64,000 nt of DNA from Ardenticatenaceae bacterium (GTDB taxonomy: Bacteria; Chloroflexota; Anaerolineae; Promineifilales; Promineifilaceae). Below are positions 25,437 through 33,998 of this stretch, one piece after another. The stretch spans positions 31,911-95,910 of the forward strand of contig JACKBR010000015.1 of assembly GCA_020634495.1 (NCBI GenBank). Direction: 5' to 3'. Both the position numbers and the translations under genes were made by a program. How positions within the stretch are numbered: position 1 is the first letter of the stretch; each line of letters starts with the position of its first letter. Under the pieces are notes generated by a model. That model ran no database searches. It saw nothing but the letters and a program-made list of their open reading frames with translations, and had not been told where the DNA came from.

Positions 25437-26012
25437 ATGAAAAAAATTAATTGGAAGAAGGAACTTAAAGATATTATTGTACCAGACCCCAAAGACATTG
25501 TTTCAGGCTTACAAAAATGGGCATATGCATCGTCAATAAAAACAATCAGTATTTCACGTAATAATATGTTTAAGCTCGTAGAGGGTTTCTTAGATCTTCC
25601 AAATGGGCCAGGTGCTTGCTTATTTACATCAGACAAACCTATAGAAGACATTGTTCTAAGAATTGAGGTCTTCCTCAGAAACTACAAAGCTGAAATATAT
25701 AAAACGAAAACCCTAGACAACTGGACAACAGTCAAAGCAACCAAAAAAAAGGCTTTAATAGATATTGGAATTTCCCGTCAAGCACACACGTTTTATATTT
25801 ACCTTAAGCATAACTCTGATGACGTTACTTATGCGGTTATTTGTTGTCATTTTGACCTTGACAGGGAATACCTTTTCGGAAATCGGTTTCGAAAACATGC
25901 AATTCAGCGTATACGGCAAATAGCTAATGTAGTTGATCCCACTATCTCCCTCAAAGAAATTACGAAGGAAAATATTGCCACCTTTCGTGAACAGCTAAGA
26001 ACTCAAGTATAA
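25437..26012 (+). CDS. Orphan hypothetical protein, AT-rich gene
   Basis: The 191-residue product starts MKKINWKKELKDIIVPDP and has no domain I recognise. It looks soluble and mixed alpha/beta, with many Lys and Ile and the segments FYIYLKHNSDDVTYAVICCH and FRKHAIQRIRQIANVVD. AGGAGGATTAATTGGAGG precedes the ATG. The gene is markedly richer in A and T than its neighbours and has no ACGGCCGT copy, so recent acquisition is likely. Function unknown. Confidence 0.65.
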   Translation: MKKINWKKELKDIIVPDPKDIVSGLQKWAYASSIKTISISRNNMFKLVEGFLDLPNGPGACLFTSDKPIEDIVLRIEVFLRNYKAEIYKTKTLDNWTTVKATKKKALIDIGISRQAHTFYIYLKHNSDDVTYAVICCHFDLDREYLFGNRFRKHAIQRIRQIANVVDPTISLKEITKENIATFREQLRTQV

Positions 26013-26101
26013 AAGCAAGATATTCTTGACCTCAGAAGATTTAAGCACTCACTTTGCAAGTCGTCTTGTGGGAATCCCCGTTTCGAGGGAAAATAAACTT
26101 A

Positions 26102-27049
26102 ATGAAAGAAATCCAAAGCTTTGCCCAGACGTTGGTTGATAATGTTGAAAAAGTGATCATTGGCAAACGGCCGAATTTAGAGCTGCTTGTTGTGGCCTTG
26201 CTGTGCGAGGGGCATACCTTGCTGGAGGATGTGCCTGGCGTGGGCAAGACGATGCTGGCGCGGGCCTTTGCCGTCAGCCTGGGCATTCAGTTTAAGCGGC
26301 TGCAATGCACCCCCGACCTGCTGCCCAACGACGTGACCGGCGTTTCTATTTTTGACCAGCAAAAGCAGGGCTTTACCTTTGTGCCTGGCCCGGTTTTTAC
26401 CAATATTTTGCTGGCCGACGAGATCAATCGGGCCACGCCGCGCACCCAATCTGCCCTACTGGAGGCGATGGGCGAGCGGCAGGTGACGGTAGACGGGGTG
26501 ACGCATGAATTGGAACGGCCGTTTTTTGTCATGGCCACCCAAAATCCCGTTGAATACGAAGGCACCTTCCCCCTGCCAGAAGCCCAGCTAGACCGCTTTT
26601 TTATGAAGCTGAGCCTGGGCTACCTGGATGAAGCCAACGAAAGCCAGATGCTGCTCAATTTAGGCGGCGTCCATCCCATCGAAAGTTTGGCACAGGTGGT
26701 GGATGGCAACGAACTGCCTCGCCTGGCGCGGCGGGTCTGGGAGGTACACGTGGATGAAACCATTCGGGATTACATCATCCGGCTGGTGTTTGCCACCCGG
26801 CGGCACAAAGACCTCATTTTGGGAGCCAGCCCACGCGGCAGCCACGCCCTCTACCGGGGCATTCAGGCATATGCCGCCCTGCACGGCCGCGACTACACCC
26901 TGCCCGACGACGTGAAAACGCTGGCCCCCGTTATTTTGTCCCACCGCTGCCTCATCCATCCCGAAAGCGCCCTGCGCGGCCACACCCATGTGGGCATCCT
27001 GAAAGAAATTATGGATGCCACACCGCTGGATATTGGTGAGTTAGAATAA
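26102..27049 (+). CDS. MoxR-family AAA+ ATPase
   Basis: The 315-residue protein shows Walker A in LLEDVPGVGKTMLARAFAVS, the RLQCTPDLLPNDVTGVSIF motif, Walker B with LLADEINRATPRTQSALLEA, then MGERQVTVDG and sensor 1 VMATQNPVEYEGTFPLPEAQ. These are the hallmarks of MoxR chaperone-like ATPases, which act with vWA/DUF58 partners. DUF58 and DUF4129 genes follow directly, so it heads that operon. The ATG at 26102 was preferred over TTG 26054; GAGGG lies 12 bases upstream. Confidence 0.93.
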   Translation: MKEIQSFAQTLVDNVEKVIIGKRPNLELLVVALLCEGHTLLEDVPGVGKTMLARAFAVSLGIQFKRLQCTPDLLPNDVTGVSIFDQQKQGFTFVPGPVFTNILLADEINRATPRTQSALLEAMGERQVTVDGVTHELERPFFVMATQNPVEYEGTFPLPEAQLDRFFMKLSLGYLDEANESQMLLNLGGVHPIESLAQVVDGNELPRLARRVWEVHVDETIRDYIIRLVFATRRHKDLILGASPRGSHALYRGIQAYAALHGRDYTLPDDVKTLAPVILSHRCLIHPESALRGHTHVGILKEIMDATPLDIGELE

Positions 27050-27052
27050 TTT

Positions 27053-27113
27053 GTGACTGGAGATTGGAGATTGAGCAACTCAAAATCTCCAATCTCCAGT
27101 CTCCAATCTCCCA
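27053..27113. repeat. GGAGATT-unit hairpin repeat, copy 3
   Basis: ACTGGAGATTGGAGATTGAG faces AAAATCTCCAATCTCCAGTC plus TCCAATCTCC. It fills the gap between the moxR stop and the DUF58 gene. If the DUF58 gene used the GTG at 27053, the repeat would be translated as its N-terminus. Confidence 0.8.
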
Positions 27114-27118
27114 CAAAA

Positions 27119-28420
27119 ATGGGTAATTTTTCCGCTTTAATCGTTATCCTCCTCCTGCTGGCCTTCTACTTGCAGGTCGATTTTATTTTTTACGTCATTT
27201 ACGTCAGCGTGGGGATTTATGCCTGGGGGCGCTGGCTGCTGCCGCGCACGGTGAACCATTTGCACAGCAAGCGGCAGTACGACGCGCATGTTTTTTGGGG
27301 CGAAGTGGTTCCCGTTTCCATTCAACTGAGCAATTCGGGGCGGCTGCCCATCCCCTGGATTCAGGCTGAGGAAAGCGTGGCTACCCAGCTAAAGCATGGC
27401 CCACCGCTGCATCAGGTGGTTTCGTTGAAACGCCGGGAAACGGCCGAATTCCACTACAAAATCATCGCCCGCCGCCGGGGTTATTACCAGCTTGGCCCGC
27501 TGCGGCTCACCACGGGCGATCTGTTTGGCATCAATCCAGAAATGGTTGCCTTCCTCCCCGCCGATTATCTCACCGTCTATCCGCGCCTCACCCCGCTTAG
27601 CCAGCTTGGGCTACCCTCCCGCCTGCCGTTTGGCACGGTGGCCAGCCACCAGCGGCTGTTTGAAGACCCGGCACGGCCGTTGGGCATCCGGGACTTTCGC
27701 TCTGGGGATACCCTCCGGCAGATAAATTGGAAGGCCAGCGCCCACCGCGCCAGCAGTGGCCACACACGGCAGCTTATGGTGAAGACGTTCCAGCCAGCGA
27801 TTTCATTAGAAACGGCCGTTTTGCTCAATCTCCACACGGCTGACTATCAATTTGGCAACCGGCAAGATGTGGCGGAATGGGCCATTGAAGTGGCCGCGTC
27901 GCTGGCGGCGCATCTGGTAAACCAGCGGCAAAGCGTGGGACTCATCACCAACGGCATTGACCCACTGGCCAACAGCCAGCACGGTTTTGATGAAACCACC
28001 GGACGGCTGCTGCGACCCAGCCACAGCGTCATTCAAGCCGAGCCAGCGGCGTTTATTCCACCAGCCATTCCCCCGCGAAACGGCCGTGCCCATCTCATCA
28101 AGATTTTAGAACGGCTGGCCCGCATTGAAGCCGAAGAAACAGTGCCATTTACGCAATGGGCGGCCACCGCCTGCCTGCATTTGAACTGGGGCGTTACGAT
28201 TTTGGCCATCACCGCCAATGGCAACGAAGCGGTTTGCCAACGGCTGCACGGGCTGGTGCGGGCCGGCTTTAACCCCATTCTCCTCACGATGGAGCCAGAT
28301 AATAATTTTGGGCTGGTGCGGGAACGCGCCCGGCGGCTGGGGTTTGCCGCCTACAACGTGGCCCAGCCCAAAGATTTAGACCATTGGCGACGGCCGTACC
28401 GGGCTGGGGTGATGACATGA
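27119..28420 (+). CDS. DUF58 domain-containing protein
   Basis: Started at ATG 27119, the product begins with two hydrophobic stretches (ALIVILLLLAFYLQVDFIFY). It continues with the cupredoxin-like and DUF58/vWA-like region of MoxR partners, including RPLGIRDFRSGDTLRQINWK and ASAHRASS. DUF58 proteins work with MoxR ATPases, probably in envelope-protein maturation. The gene overlaps the next by four bases (ATGA). No ribosome binding site precedes 27119, since the GGAGATT repeat occupies that space. A GTG start at 27053 would add 22 repeat-encoded residues. Confidence 0.88.
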   Translation: MGNFSALIVILLLLAFYLQVDFIFYVIYVSVGIYAWGRWLLPRTVNHLHSKRQYDAHVFWGEVVPVSIQLSNSGRLPIPWIQAEESVATQLKHGPPLHQVVSLKRRETAEFHYKIIARRRGYYQLGPLRLTTGDLFGINPEMVAFLPADYLTVYPRLTPLSQLGLPSRLPFGTVASHQRLFEDPARPLGIRDFRSGDTLRQINWKASAHRASSGHTRQLMVKTFQPAISLETAVLLNLHTADYQFGNRQDVAEWAIEVAASLAAHLVNQRQSVGLITNGIDPLANSQHGFDETTGRLLRPSHSVIQAEPAAFIPPAIPPRNGRAHLIKILERLARIEAEETVPFTQWAATACLHLNWGVTILAITANGNEAVCQRLHGLVRAGFNPILLTMEPDNNFGLVRERARRLGFAAYNVAQPKDLDHWRRPYRAGVMT

Positions 28421-30126
28421 GTTTGAAATCTGTGGAACAGGAAACGGCCGTTTCCCCGCCAGACCCGTTCACCTCCATTGACGATCCCCGGCTGGCTTTC
28501 ATCACCAACAAATGGTCGCGCACTGTGGTGCAGCCGCTGCTGATCAGCATCCTCATCACCGCCCTGCTCTCCGCCATTCTGGTGCTTGCCGAAATTATCA
28601 CCGATGCCGTTTGGCTGCCGTTTAGCCTGTTTCTCTTCCTGGTGACCCTGGAGGGCTGTTACACCACCCTGTGGCTGCAACAGCCAGAACGCCGCCTGCT
28701 AAACCACACCGCCTACCGCGCCGCCGAACTGCTGCTGCTGGCCCTGCTGCTGCGCGTTTTTGCCTGGACCGTCACCGGCAGTTGGCCCCATTTGGCCGAC
28801 ATCCCACAGATTTTGCGCCTGCCGCAAACAATTTTTTTAGACGCCCCCTTCATCTTTATTGGCCTTCTGAGCCTGTTTGGCTGGAGCCAGGCCACCCATT
28901 TGGGCGTTACGTTTACCAATTTATCCATCGACCAGGCCGAGGTGCATTACTACACGCAACCCCTCAACCAGCGCGTTTCTAGCGACAAACCCGTGCGTAC
29001 CAATCGCGGCCAAATTGTGCTGACCTATTTTCGCCAATGGGTTGGCGGCGCGATGGTCTTGGCCTTGGTTACGGCCATGAGCAATTTTGACGTGGTAGAG
29101 GTTTACCGGGGCAGTTCGCTGGCGCTGGCGCGGCTGGGGCTGCGTTCAGAGCTGCTGGTATTTTTGCTGCTCTATTTTTTGGCGGGTTTTGCCTTGCTTA
29201 GCCAGGCGCAGCTAGCTGCGATGAACGCCCGCTGGCTCATCAACGGGGTAAGGCGCACCGGGCGCGTGGAGCAAAGCTGGCATCGCTACACCATTTGGCT
29301 GCTGGGTGGCATTGCTCTGGTGGCGGCTTTTTTGCCAATTGGCTCCACCTTCGCCATTGGCAATCTGTTGCAGGCGATTATTTGGGGCATTTCTTCCGCA
29401 GCTTCCTTTATCCTGTCGCTGCTGTCCACGCTGCTGGCCCTGTTTTTGTCGCTTTTTTCTGGCGACCCGGTTCCGGAAACGACCGAGCCTTTGGTGCAGC
29501 CAACGCTGCCGCCTGTGCCCACGCCCACGCCAACGCCCATTCCTTCGGCGCTGCCCCCAGAAACGATTGACACTGGACTGATTGTTAGTTCGTTGTTTTG
29601 GGCGGTGGCTATTGTGATGAGCATTACGGCCGTTTCCTTTTTCTTGCGAGAACGGGGGGTTCGGTTGAATACGGCCGTTCTGCCCACCATCTGGCAAAGG
29701 GTGTGGCAGTGGCTGCAAACGGCCTGGCGCGGAGCCAGCCACCAGGTGCGCGACTGGCAGCAAGCGGTTCAGGCCCGCATCCAGCGCAGCACCAACGAGA
29801 AAGAAAGTGGCCAACCGCCCTGGCGTTTCATTCGCCTCAATTCACTCTCGCCCCGGGAACAAATCCGCTACTTTTACTTATCCACCGTCAAGCGAGCGGG
29901 CGACAAAGGGGTTCCGCGCCAGCGTGCCGAAACGCCGCTGGAGTATGCACAAGACTTGAAACAAAGCTGGCCGGAAGCGGAGGAAGATGTTGATGCCTTG
30001 ACGGATGCGTTTTTAGAAGCGCGTTACGGCCGTTCCCCCATTGAGAAAGAAGATGTGAACCCCGTTAAAAAAAGGTGGCGTCAGGTCAAATCGAACCTGC
30101 GCCGCCAGAGAGACAAATCAAACTGA
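28417..30126 (+). CDS. Multi-pass membrane protein with C-terminal DUF4129
   Basis: The 569-residue protein has an N-terminal set of about eight transmembrane helices and a Pro/Thr-rich periplasmic linker (LPPVPTPTPTPIPSALPP). One more helix precedes a cytoplasmic DUF4129 region (IRYFYLSTVKRAGDKGVPRQ, then RAETPLEYAQDL and ALTDAFLEARYGR). DUF4129 is usually found in TgpA-like proteins together with a transglutaminase core. That core is absent here and no transglutaminase gene follows. Start codon ATG 28417 overlaps the DUF58 stop; last gene of the moxR operon. Confidence 0.82.
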   Translation: MSLKSVEQETAVSPPDPFTSIDDPRLAFITNKWSRTVVQPLLISILITALLSAILVLAEIITDAVWLPFSLFLFLVTLEGCYTTLWLQQPERRLLNHTAYRAAELLLLALLLRVFAWTVTGSWPHLADIPQILRLPQTIFLDAPFIFIGLLSLFGWSQATHLGVTFTNLSIDQAEVHYYTQPLNQRVSSDKPVRTNRGQIVLTYFRQWVGGAMVLALVTAMSNFDVVEVYRGSSLALARLGLRSELLVFLLLYFLAGFALLSQAQLAAMNARWLINGVRRTGRVEQSWHRYTIWLLGGIALVAAFLPIGSTFAIGNLLQAIIWGISSAASFILSLLSTLLALFLSLFSGDPVPETTEPLVQPTLPPVPTPTPTPIPSALPPETIDTGLIVSSLFWAVAIVMSITAVSFFLRERGVRLNTAVLPTIWQRVWQWLQTAWRGASHQVRDWQQAVQARIQRSTNEKESGQPPWRFIRLNSLSPREQIRYFYLSTVKRAGDKGVPRQRAETPLEYAQDLKQSWPEAEEDVDALTDAFLEARYGRSPIEKEDVNPVKKRWRQVKSNLRRQRDKSN

Positions 30127-30185
30127 ATTGGCCTCCTTTTTCAGTTCATGATAAAAAAGCACGTTTTGATCTTTTCCCACTACGA

Positions 30186-30288
30186 CTGAAGCAAACTTCC
30201 TTCGACGGATAAAATAGGCCAACGTTTGCTTCAGTTTAAGCGTTTCGCGTTTAATCGCTTATCCGTCACTATTTTTTGGGCGAAACGC
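30186..30288 (+). promoter_or_regulatory. Interlocked inverted repeats in the ftcD leader
   Basis: Three perfect inverted repeats overlap in order. CTGAAGCAAAC (30186-30196) pairs with 30224-30234, GACGGATAA (30204-30212) with 30259-30267, and GCGTTTCGC (30240-30248) with 30280-30288. Each pair crosses the next, so they cannot all form as simple hairpins. The layout resembles a pseudoknot or a set of mutually exclusive hairpins. It lies between the DUF4129 stop and ftcD. Role inferred only from structure and position. Confidence 0.5.
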
Positions 30289-30312
30289 ACCTTTGCGGAG
30301 GCGGTTTCCGTA

Positions 30313-30334
30313 GGTCAATTTTTAAACATTGACC
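30313..30334 (+). repeat. Palindrome GGTCAATTTTT/AAACATTGACC before ftcD
   Basis: It is the second copy of the 22-bp palindrome found at 16225-16246, with one changed base and the same outer bases (GTAG before, CAAC after). It sits about ten bases before the AAGGAG of ftcD. In both places it lies just upstream of the ribosome binding site of the following gene. Confidence 0.72.
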
Positions 30335-30358
30335 AACACGTAAGGAGTTTTTTTGACG

Positions 30359-31876
30359 ATGCAGCAGTTAGTCGAGTGTGTACCCAATTTTAGCGAAGGT
30401 CGGAATGCGGCCGTATACAATGAAATCGCCGACACCATCCAATCCGTGCGCGGCATTAATGTATTGGACGTTAGCGCTGACCCTGACCACAACCGCACCG
30501 TCATCACCTTTGTTGGCGAGCCAGCCGATGTGGAAGAAGCTGCCTTTCGGGCCATCAGCAAAGCGTCTGAACTTATCAATTTAGATTATCATGAAGGCGA
30601 ACACCCGCGCATTGGGGCGACGGATGTGTGTCCTCTCATTCCTATTCGCGGCATCACCATACCGGAATGCGTGGCAATGGCCCAGCGGTTGGGGCAGCGC
30701 GTGGGGGATGAGTTGGGCATTGCCGTTTATTTGTACGGTGATGCTGCCAGCAACCCAGAACGGGAGAAGCTGTCAAAGATTCGCAAAGGGGAATACGAGC
30801 TTTGGAAGACCGAAATTGGCCATGACCCGGCACGCCAGCCCGATTTTGGACCGGCGGTGGCCAAGCCTTGGGGGGCAACGGTGATTGGGGTACGGCCGTT
30901 TCTCATTGCTTATAATCTCTACCTCAACAGCGGCAACGTGACCATTGCAGAAAAAATCGCCAGGAGCATTCGCTTTTCCAATGGCGGGCTGCGCTATGTG
31001 CAGGCCAAAGGATTTTTGGTGGAAGGCCAGGCGCAGGTGAGCATGAACCTGACCAATTTTGAGAAAACGGCCGTCTTCCAGGTGCAAGAAATGGTGCGCC
31101 GCGAAGCCGAGCATTTTGGACTAACCATTACCAGAGCCGAATTAGTTGGCATGATTCCCCAAAAAGCGCTGATGGACAGCGCCAAATATTATTTGCAGCT
31201 AGATGAAATGGCGGACGAACAGATATTGGAATATCGTCTGCGCGAAACCCAGGACGATCCTGACACCACGCCGTATGCGTTCTTAGAAGCGGTTGCCTCG
31301 AACCGGCCCACGCCAGGCGGCGGCTCGGTTGCGGCGCTGGCTGGCGCTTTGGCGGCCAGTCTGGCCCACATGGTGGCTGGGCTAACGGTGAATCGCAAAA
31401 AATATGCTGACGTGCAAGAAGTGGCAACGGCCGTTTTGGAAGAAGCCGCCACCCTGCGTGAACAACTTACGAGAGCGATAGCAGAAGATTCGGCTGCCTT
31501 TGACGCCGTAATGGCCGCTTTCCGCAGCAACGACCTGGCTGGCGCAGAGAAAGAGGCGCTGATTCAGCGAGCCACCATTGGCGCAGCCGAAGTGCCGCTG
31601 CACGTGGCCAAGTTGAGCTTCCGGGCGGCCCAACTGGCCGGAGAGCTGGCCAAAGTTGGCAATGTGAATGCCGTCACAGACGCCACGGCTGGGGTTTTAT
31701 TGGCCCAGGCAGCGGTAGAAACGGCCGTTCTGAATGTAAAAATCAACGCGACAACAGTCACTGACAAGGCGCTGGTGCAAAGCTGGCAAAATGAGATTGC
31801 CACGCTGCAACAAGACGTGGCGGCGCTGGTGCAAGCCATCAAAGCAACGGCGGCTGAGCGGGGAGGCTTTGCTTAA
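30359..31876 (+). CDS. ftcD: Bifunctional glutamate formimidoyltransferase / formimidoyl-THF cyclodeaminase
   Basis: The protein (about 505 residues) joins two enzymes. Residues 1-300 are the formiminotransferase (VECVPNFSEGRN, VSADPDHNRTVITFVG, GEHPRIGATDVCPLIPI). Residues about 310-505 are the cyclodeaminase (NRPTPGGGSVAALAGALAAS, VNAVTDATAGVLLA). Together they take formimino-glutamate from histidine breakdown and deliver a methenyl-tetrahydrofolate unit. No other hut genes are in the window. The ATG at 30359 is 11 bases after GGAG; a TTG at 30353 is better spaced and would add two residues. One base overlaps the next gene. Confidence 0.93.
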   Translation: MQQLVECVPNFSEGRNAAVYNEIADTIQSVRGINVLDVSADPDHNRTVITFVGEPADVEEAAFRAISKASELINLDYHEGEHPRIGATDVCPLIPIRGITIPECVAMAQRLGQRVGDELGIAVYLYGDAASNPEREKLSKIRKGEYELWKTEIGHDPARQPDFGPAVAKPWGATVIGVRPFLIAYNLYLNSGNVTIAEKIARSIRFSNGGLRYVQAKGFLVEGQAQVSMNLTNFEKTAVFQVQEMVRREAEHFGLTITRAELVGMIPQKALMDSAKYYLQLDEMADEQILEYRLRETQDDPDTTPYAFLEAVASNRPTPGGGSVAALAGALAASLAHMVAGLTVNRKKYADVQEVATAVLEEAATLREQLTRAIAEDSAAFDAVMAAFRSNDLAGAEKEALIQRATIGAAEVPLHVAKLSFRAAQLAGELAKVGNVNAVTDATAGVLLAQAAVETAVLNVKINATTVTDKALVQSWQNEIATLQQDVAALVQAIKATAAERGGFA

Positions 31877-33009
31877 TGTCGCCTGTGGATGAGATGAAAC
31901 GGAAGCTATTTTGGTGGGGAACGGCCGTCCTCATCCTGCTGCTTACCGCCTGCCAACCAGCGGTGGCAGAACCAGCCAATTCTCAACTGGCCTCAGTGCA
32001 GCAGCCTGCCCCAACGCCCACCTTGCAACCGGCATTGGCCCAGCCTGTTGTGGAATACAGCGAACCGGCTCCGGCGGCGGAAATGCCCTCTTTTTCGTTG
32101 TCCCGACCTGAAGAAAATGTGGTTGTGGTGCAAGAAAGTGCGGCAACGGCCGTTGCCAGCCCCACCGCTACCAAAATCGTCCCCACCGCCACGCCGACCC
32201 CGCCCAACCTGCGCTTCACCTCGCCCGATGAACATTACTGGTTTTGGCGGCCCATTCATGAAGGGCAAACCAACTGGACAGACAAAGTTTACCCTTATGG
32301 CAGTACACGAGGCGGCACGCTGCAACCGCATCACGGCGTAGAATTTTACGTACCAGAAGGCACACAAGTTCTGGCTGTCGCCGATGGCACCGTGGTTTAC
32401 GCAGGCAGCGACAGCGAACAAATTTTTGGTCCCGACCCTAATTTCTATGGCAATTTAGTCGTCATCGAGCACGATACCCGGCTGGATGGACAACCCGTTT
32501 ACACCCTTTACGGCCATCTGTCCGAGCCACAGGTTGTGCAAGGTCAGCACGTGCTCATGCAGCAGCAAATTGCTCTGTCTGGAGCCACGGGGGTGGCTGA
32601 AGGGCCTCATCTTCATTTTGAAGTGCGCGTGGGGGAAAATAATTACAAAAGCACCCGCAATCCACGCCTCTGGCTTTATCCCTTCCCAGATCGGGGCACG
32701 GTGGTAGGTCGCGTGGTTACGTCTTCTGGAGACGTGTGGCATGAGCTGGTCGTTTCGCTATCTTCAACCGATGGGCTAAACCTGGGGCATACCACCACCA
32801 CCTACGCCGCTGGCGAACTCAACAGCGATCCATTGTGGAGCGAAACGTTTGCCTTCGACGATGTAGGCGGCGGCAGCTACAAAGCGGTTGTGCAAATTGG
32901 CGAAAATCGAGTCACACAAGAAATTGTGGTGCAACCTTACCAAACCACCTTTGTGGAACTCGTCATCGATCCCCCACCGCCAACGCCAACCCCCACTCCC
33001 GAACCGTAG
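31876..33009 (+). CDS. M23-family peptidase lipoprotein
   Basis: A lipoprotein signal (LFWWGTAVLILLLTAC) and a Pro/Thr/Ala-rich linker of about 90 residues precede an LytM/M23 domain. That domain has LQPHHGVEFYVPEGTQVLAV, VVIEHD, YTLYGHLSE and GPHLHFEVRVG. M23 enzymes cut peptidoglycan cross-bridges with a zinc held by HxxxD and HxH. Here the first motif reads HHGVE, so the usual Asp ligand is Glu, while HLH is intact. A beta-rich C-terminal domain with a PTPTPTPEP end follows. It starts one base before the ftcD stop ends (TAATG), so the two are translationally coupled although functionally unrelated. Confidence 0.85.
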   Translation: MSPVDEMKRKLFWWGTAVLILLLTACQPAVAEPANSQLASVQQPAPTPTLQPALAQPVVEYSEPAPAAEMPSFSLSRPEENVVVVQESAATAVASPTATKIVPTATPTPPNLRFTSPDEHYWFWRPIHEGQTNWTDKVYPYGSTRGGTLQPHHGVEFYVPEGTQVLAVADGTVVYAGSDSEQIFGPDPNFYGNLVVIEHDTRLDGQPVYTLYGHLSEPQVVQGQHVLMQQQIALSGATGVAEGPHLHFEVRVGENNYKSTRNPRLWLYPFPDRGTVVGRVVTSSGDVWHELVVSLSSTDGLNLGHTTTTYAAGELNSDPLWSETFAFDDVGGGSYKAVVQIGENRVTQEIVVQPYQTTFVELVIDPPPPTPTPTPEP

Positions 33010-33041
33010 CCGCAAATTCTTTCCGCGCCAAAAAAGCGTGA

Positions 33042-33890
33042 TTATTTGGCAATGCCCAGCCGTTTGGCAATGATTTTGTCAAAGCGCCGGTCTGGCAGGT
33101 AGCGTGGCAGCAGCCAATTGGTCAGCAGCTTGCGGGCCAGCACATAGCGCGTTTTGGGATTTTCCTTGGTCAGCGCGGCGTAAATGGTCTCGCTCACTTT
33201 TTCTACAGGAATGCCCGTTTTCCCCTGATTGACAAAGACACGTTTCATGCCATCCATAATGCTTTTATAGGCCGTGTGGCTGTACTGCGAGGTGTCTAGC
33301 TCTTGCGCTTTGTCCCAGATGGGCGTTTGCACCGACCCTGGCTCAATCACAATTACGTCTACGCCAAAGATGAGCAGTTCGCGCCGCAGGGCATCGGACA
33401 ACGCTTCCAGGGCGTGCTTGGAGGCGGCATACGGGCCCATGAACGGGTACACAATTTTGCCGCTCACGGAGCTGATGTTGACGATGCGGCCAGGTGAATG
33501 GCTGGCGTTGGGCACGGCTCCTAGCATGGGCAAAAATTTCTGGGTCACATCCAGCAAGCCAAAAAGATTGACTTCAAACTGCTGGCGAAGTTCATCCAGC
33601 GGCAGGTGCATAAGCGGGCCAGCCACGGCAATGCCTGCGTTATTGACCAGCCCTGCCAGACCCGCCTGCCCTACTTTTGCCGCGACCTGGGATACGGCCG
33701 TTTCCACCGCCGCCCCGTCCGTCACATCAAACAGCAGCGGGGTAAACTGCTCCCCCAACTCCGATTGCACCCGATCTGCGTCCGCCTGCTTGCGCACGCT
33801 GCCAAAAACGTGGTACCCGCGCTCAATCAGGTAGCGCGCCGCATCATAGCCAATGCCTGTTGAAGCCCCCGTGATCACAACATTTTTCAT
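33042..33890 (-). CDS. Short-chain dehydrogenase/reductase
   Basis: The 282-residue classical SDR has the cofactor loop VVITGASTGIGYDAARYLIE, the NNAG motif (GLVNNAGIAVAGP), the catalytic Ser region (IVNISSVSGKIVYP) and YAASKHALEALSDALRREL with the Tyr-x-x-x-Lys pair. The absence of an acidic residue after the second strand and the presence of Arg (FGSVRKQ) suggest NADP(H). The ATG at 33890 is supported by AGGG nine bases upstream; the frame runs on to 33962 into repeat DNA. Substrate unknown. Confidence 0.9.
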   Translation of the reverse strand: MKNVVITGASTGIGYDAARYLIERGYHVFGSVRKQADADRVQSELGEQFTPLLFDVTDGAAVETAVSQVAAKVGQAGLAGLVNNAGIAVAGPLMHLPLDELRQQFEVNLFGLLDVTQKFLPMLGAVPNASHSPGRIVNISSVSGKIVYPFMGPYAASKHALEALSDALRRELLIFGVDVIVIEPGSVQTPIWDKAQELDTSQYSHTAYKSIMDGMKRVFVNQGKTGIPVEKVSETIYAALTKENPKTRYVLARKLLTNWLLPRYLPDRRFDKIIAKRLGIAK

Positions 33891-33924
33891 AAGGTTTATC
33901 CCTATCGTCAAAAAATCAATCAAC

Positions 33925-33974
33925 AGATTTCGCAGATTAACCAGATTTTTTAATTCGTTCAATCTGCGAAATCT
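33925..33974. repeat. AGATTTCGCAGATT hairpin repeat
   Basis: AGATTTCGCAGATT (33925-33938) and AATCTGCGAAATCT (33961-33974) are a perfect 14-bp inverted repeat around a 22-base loop that itself contains CCAGATTTTT. It lies between the SDR start and the end of the Lit-like gene. Confidence 0.7.
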
Positions 33975-33998
33975 TTGACCTCTCGTTTCTCCTCGAAA

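Noticed and set aside
22456..27113. CRISPR-like array of short repeats
   Set aside because: Units are inverted rather than direct, there are no unique spacers of constant length, and no cas genes are present.
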